DNA of 17,194 nt from FEN-1297 sp964530445. GTDB lineage: Bacteria; Bacteroidota; Ignavibacteria; Ignavibacteriales; Ignavibacteriaceae. A program made the position numbers and the translations under genes. The notes under the pieces are model-generated. The model was not told where the DNA came from and made no database searches. It saw only the letters and a program-made list of their open reading frames with translations. Location: positions 1 to 17,194 of the forward strand of contig CAZHBJ010000067.1 of NCBI GenBank assembly GCA_964530445.1, read 5' to 3'. Of this stretch, positions 14,843 to 17,194 are shown piece after piece (the stretch's first letter is position 1; the number at the start of each line of letters is the position of its first letter).

Positions 14843-15976
14843 ATGCAAGTCCCTTTTCTTGACCTTAAAGTTCAATATAATTCCATTAAAGATGAGATTA
14901 ACCCTGCAATACAAAATATATTAGATAATACTTCCTTTGTAATGGGAAAAGCCGTATTTGATTTTGAATCCGAGTTTGCCAAAGCTCATGATGTGAAACA
15001 TTGCGTGGCTCTTAGTTCCGGTACAGACGGAAATCATGTGGCTTTATGGGCAACCGGTATAAAACCCGGAGACGAGGTTATTATTCCGGCAAATACTTTT
15101 ATTGCATCAGCGTGGGGCGCTACTTTATGCGGTGCAAAACCGGTTTTTGTTGACTGTCATTCTGAAAGCTATAATATAGATCCCGAAAAAGTTGAGAAAG
15201 CAATTACGCAAAAAACTAAAGCAATTGTTGCGGTTCATCTTTACGGACAACCTGCAGATATGAACCCTTTGAAAGAAATTGCCGACAAACATAATTTAAT
15301 TCTTGTTGAAGATGCAGCACAGGCTCATATTGCCGAGTATAATAGTAAAAAGGTTGGCGGTTTCGGAAAGGCAACATCGTTCAGCTTTTATCCAGGGAAA
15401 AATTTAGGTGCTTACGGTGAAGGCGGGGCACTTATCACCAACGACGATAATATAGCAAAAAATGCAAGAATGCTTAGGGATCACGGATCTCTGGAAAAAT
15501 ATAATCATGAGGTATTCGGGCATAACTATAGAATGGAAGGTATGCAGGGAGCTGTTTTAGGTGTAAAATTAAAATATCTAAAACAGTGGACCGATATGCG
15601 CAGAAGTAATGCTGAAAAATACCATCTGGTTTTGGATGGTGTAAAAAATATTAAACTGCCGAAAGAAATGCCTTATGCAAAACATGTTTATCATTTATTT
15701 GTAATTCAAGTATTATCGGCTGAAAATAAAAGCGGTATAGAGCTTAGAGGTCAATTGGCTGATTATTTAAAACAAAACGGAATTTTTACCGGTTTGCATT
15801 ATCCAATTCCTTTGCATTTGCAGCCATGCTTTAAAAGCCTTGGATATAAAAAAGGCGATTTCCCGGTTTCCGAAACACTCGCTGAAACCGGATTATCATT
15901 ACCAATGTATGCTGAATTATCGGACGACAAAATTGAATACGTCGCTTCTAAGATTAAAGAATTTTTTGCAAAATAA
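14843..15976 (+). CDS. DegT/DnrJ/EryC1/StrS family PLP-dependent sugar aminotransferase
   Basis: The 377-residue enzyme transfers an amino group, normally from glutamate, to a keto-sugar nucleotide in making amino-deoxy sugars for surface polysaccharides. Motifs: VPFLDLKVQY (3-12), LSSGTDGNHVAL (58-69, cofactor phosphate contact), EDAAQAH (156-162, Asp157 to the pyridine nitrogen), and SFSFYPGKNLGAYGEGG (179-195), whose Lys186 should form the Schiff base. Near the C-terminus HYPIPLHLQP and GDFPVSE are typical of the 3-keto-sugar (FdtB/QdtB/WlbC-like) branch, so a 3-amino sugar product is suggested but not proven. AAAGGAT stands upstream with a rather long spacing. It heads a same-strand cluster with the YrdC-like gene and the sugar transferase, consistent with a polysaccharide operon. 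Confidence 0.92.
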   Translation: MQVPFLDLKVQYNSIKDEINPAIQNILDNTSFVMGKAVFDFESEFAKAHDVKHCVALSSGTDGNHVALWATGIKPGDEVIIPANTFIASAWGATLCGAKPVFVDCHSESYNIDPEKVEKAITQKTKAIVAVHLYGQPADMNPLKEIADKHNLILVEDAAQAHIAEYNSKKVGGFGKATSFSFYPGKNLGAYGEGGALITNDDNIAKNARMLRDHGSLEKYNHEVFGHNYRMEGMQGAVLGVKLKYLKQWTDMRRSNAEKYHLVLDGVKNIKLPKEMPYAKHVYHLFVIQVLSAENKSGIELRGQLADYLKQNGIFTGLHYPIPLHLQPCFKSLGYKKGDFPVSETLAETGLSLPMYAELSDDKIEYVASKIKEFFAK

Positions 15977-16052
15977 GATAAATGGAATCTTCAATACTGT
16001 AACTTTATCTATGAAGATATTTAATAATAATATTAACTAATTGTTAGAAAAT

Positions 16053-16688
16053 ATGAATAGTAATAAAAACAGTAAGATGTATGATGTTGATCTTAATTTT
16101 GAAGTGTCACTACACACAGCTAAGAAAAACTTTATAGAGGGAGATGTCTTTATTCTGCCGACCGATACCTTTTATAGTATCGGTGGAAATCCGTTAAACA
16201 ATTCTGCAACAACTAAAATAAAGGAAATCTTTGGAAAAGATTTTACCAAACATTCGACTTTTTTAATAGACAGCGTTTCCAACTTGATTAAGTATATCGA
16301 AATTGAATCTGAAAGACATCTGGATTTTTTAATATCTATTTGGCCTAATCCTATTAGAGTTATTTTTAATCTTAATGCAAAAGCCCGCCAAATGTTCGGA
16401 TTAGAAAAAGCAGCGTTTAAGATTCCTAATTATAGGTTTTGTTTAAGGCTTCTTGCGGAAATGCAGCTTCCTATATTAAGCGTTCCTATTAAGTATAATT
16501 ACAAATCGGATGCAAAATACTTGGATACTGTAAAAAATGAATATCTAAATAAAGTTGCAGCCTTTTATTATTCAAGTAAAGAAAGCGATATGCATGACTC
16601 GGCAATTGTGGACCTAAGTGAAAACAAGCCTTTGTTAGTAAATGAAAATCAGTATATGGTCAGCAGTTTTATCGAAAAATATTATTAA
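16053..16688 (+). CDS. Divergent TsaC/Sua5/YrdC-fold protein
   Basis: The 211-residue protein aligns by eye with the YrdC domain of threonylcarbamoyl-AMP synthase. EGDVFILPTDTFYSIGG (29-45) matches the family opening, IWPNPIRVIFNL corresponds to the WPGPLT region, and DSAIVDLSE corresponds to the STIVD strand. Key family residues are changed, however. The KxR pair in the ATP/threonine site (KxGRP-type motif) is replaced by Phe60-Gly-Lys62, and the SAN motif by a VPIKYN sequence. It is therefore probably not a working t6A synthase; a paralogue with another ligand or a regulatory role is more likely. It sits between a sugar aminotransferase and a sugar-phosphate transferase, which suggests a part in the polysaccharide operon. 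The ATG at 16053 is preferred over an upstream in-frame TTG at 16041; an ATG at 16077 is also possible. No clear Shine-Dalgarno. Confidence 0.75.
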   Translation: MNSNKNSKMYDVDLNFEVSLHTAKKNFIEGDVFILPTDTFYSIGGNPLNNSATTKIKEIFGKDFTKHSTFLIDSVSNLIKYIEIESERHLDFLISIWPNPIRVIFNLNAKARQMFGLEKAAFKIPNYRFCLRLLAEMQLPILSVPIKYNYKSDAKYLDTVKNEYLNKVAAFYYSSKESDMHDSAIVDLSENKPLLVNENQYMVSSFIEKYY

Positions 16689-16716
16689 ATAAAAGAATTA
16701 CTATAAAGAAGTGAAA

Positions 16717-17194
16717 ATGAAAACTATGTCGGACCCAACACATCAAAAATTTTTAATGCTAAAAGCAGAGAGATACAAATACTTTTTTGCGGTATCGGAC
16801 CTTTTAATTTTATTATTATCTATAGTTATATCTACATTTATTATAAACCTGGAATTTCAATCTAATTATTTCGATCTGATATTGGACCATAATCATTCGC
16901 TTGTATTCTTTATTTCTCTGAGTTTAGGTCTCTTATTTATTTTCTTTATAAATCACCTGTACCAAAATAATGTAATAGTAGAGCGGGCTAAGCATTTAAC
17001 GGCTCTCTTAAAATCATCCTGGGCATTTGTAGTTTTTATGCTCTTAGCCATTCTGATTTTTTTTAATTTAAGTATTCCGCTTTCGCTTATAATAATATTA
17101 AACTTTATTGTAAGCTCGGTTATACTGCTGTATATATTAAGAGTTGAGGTGTTAAGAAGAATGTATTTAAAACTAAAAAACCGGCATTTCAAAA
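16717..17194 (+). CDS. Polyprenyl-phosphate sugar-1-phosphate transferase, N-terminal part
   Basis: The frame is open to the right edge, giving 159 residues of an incomplete protein. It has four hydrophobic segments at about 23-45, 61-82, 100-118 and 119-142, preceded by a short polar head. The first segment begins YFFAVSDLLILLLSIVIS, and a basic segment LRRMYLKLKNRHFK follows the fourth. This is the usual N-terminal layout of large WbaP/undecaprenyl-phosphate glucose phosphotransferases, which start lipid-linked repeat-unit synthesis at the inner membrane. The catalytic bacterial sugar transferase domain lies beyond the window, so the call rests on topology, sequence feel and the neighbouring aminotransferase. 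It starts 28 nt after the YrdC-like gene. ATG 16717 is chosen; a GTG at 16711 is in frame. Confidence 0.7.
   Translation, partial: MKTMSDPTHQKFLMLKAERYKYFFAVSDLLILLLSIVISTFIINLEFQSNYFDLILDHNHSLVFFISLSLGLLFIFFINHLYQNNVIVERAKHLTALLKSSWAFVVFMLLAILIFFNLSIPLSLIIILNFIVSSVILLYILRVEVLRRMYLKLKNRHFK

Noticed and set aside
15840..16040. Open frame of 66 codons on the + strand
   Set aside because: It begins inside the aminotransferase gene in another frame, shows no family features, and its tail covers only the short spacer.
16953..17192. Open frame of 79 codons on the - strand at the right edge
   Set aside because: The + strand frame from 16717 has membrane topology fitting its neighbours and runs through the whole region.
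1..17194. CRISPR array, insertion sequence, integrase, rRNA or tRNA genes
   Set aside because: No evenly spaced direct repeats, transposase-like frames, terminal inverted repeats or tRNA T-arm/acceptor patterns were seen on reading the spacers.

Overview
The window is low-GC DNA from a bacterium that is probably in the Ignavibacteria/Chlorobi-Bacteroidota neighbourhood. Two secreted proteins end in a roughly 85-residue domain that opens with a Q-N-(Y/F)-P-N-P-F-N-P signature. This is the Por/type IX secretion (T9SS) sorting domain in the form common in Ignavibacteria and related phyla. WG-repeat proteins, RecD2, a PAS-rich NtrC-type two-component pair and very AT-rich spacers fit such a lineage. 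The assignment rests on gene content alone and is inference.

Layout. (1) 3-3470, + strand, an envelope/secretion block: the C-terminal end of a family 9 glycoside hydrolase (cellulase type) with a T9SS tail, a seven-bladed propeller protein with a T9SS tail, and a signal-peptide protein built of about eleven WG repeats. (2) 3739-5580, small genes: a HycI/HybD-family hydrogenase maturation protease (+) with no hydrogenase genes in view, then on the - strand an exported HEAT-repeat protein with a cysteine cluster and a zinc-ribbon protein resembling the BCAM0308 family. (3) 5581-6390, an AT-rich spacer of about 800 bp with no gene. (4) 6391-10247: a stand-alone CBM48 glycogen-binding protein (+), a phosphofructokinase with pyrophosphate-type active-site residues (-), and the RecD2 helicase (+). 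(5) 10448-14432, signalling: a soluble three-PAS histidine kinase overlapping by 29 nt an NtrC-type sigma-54 activator, then a separate CheW-like protein. (6) 14433-14842, a gene-free stretch with several hairpins and a terminator-like end. (7) 14843-17194, the start of a surface-polysaccharide operon: a DegT/DnrJ/EryC1 sugar aminotransferase, a divergent TsaC/YrdC-fold protein lacking family catalytic signatures, and the N-terminal membrane part of a polyprenyl-phosphate sugar-1-phosphate transferase that runs off the window.

How they fit together. The GH9 enzyme and its neighbours point to T9SS-mediated export of polysaccharide-degrading and surface proteins. The CBM48 protein and PPi-type PFK sit tail to tail and suggest storage-glucan handling with a PPi-saving glycolysis. 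The kinase/regulator pair predicts sigma-54 control of targets not identifiable here. The most worthwhile unexplained items are the degenerate TsaC-like protein in the polysaccharide operon, the PPi-type PFK signature, and the possible structured RNA elements on both sides of the CheW-like gene. No mobile element, CRISPR array, rRNA or tRNA was seen.
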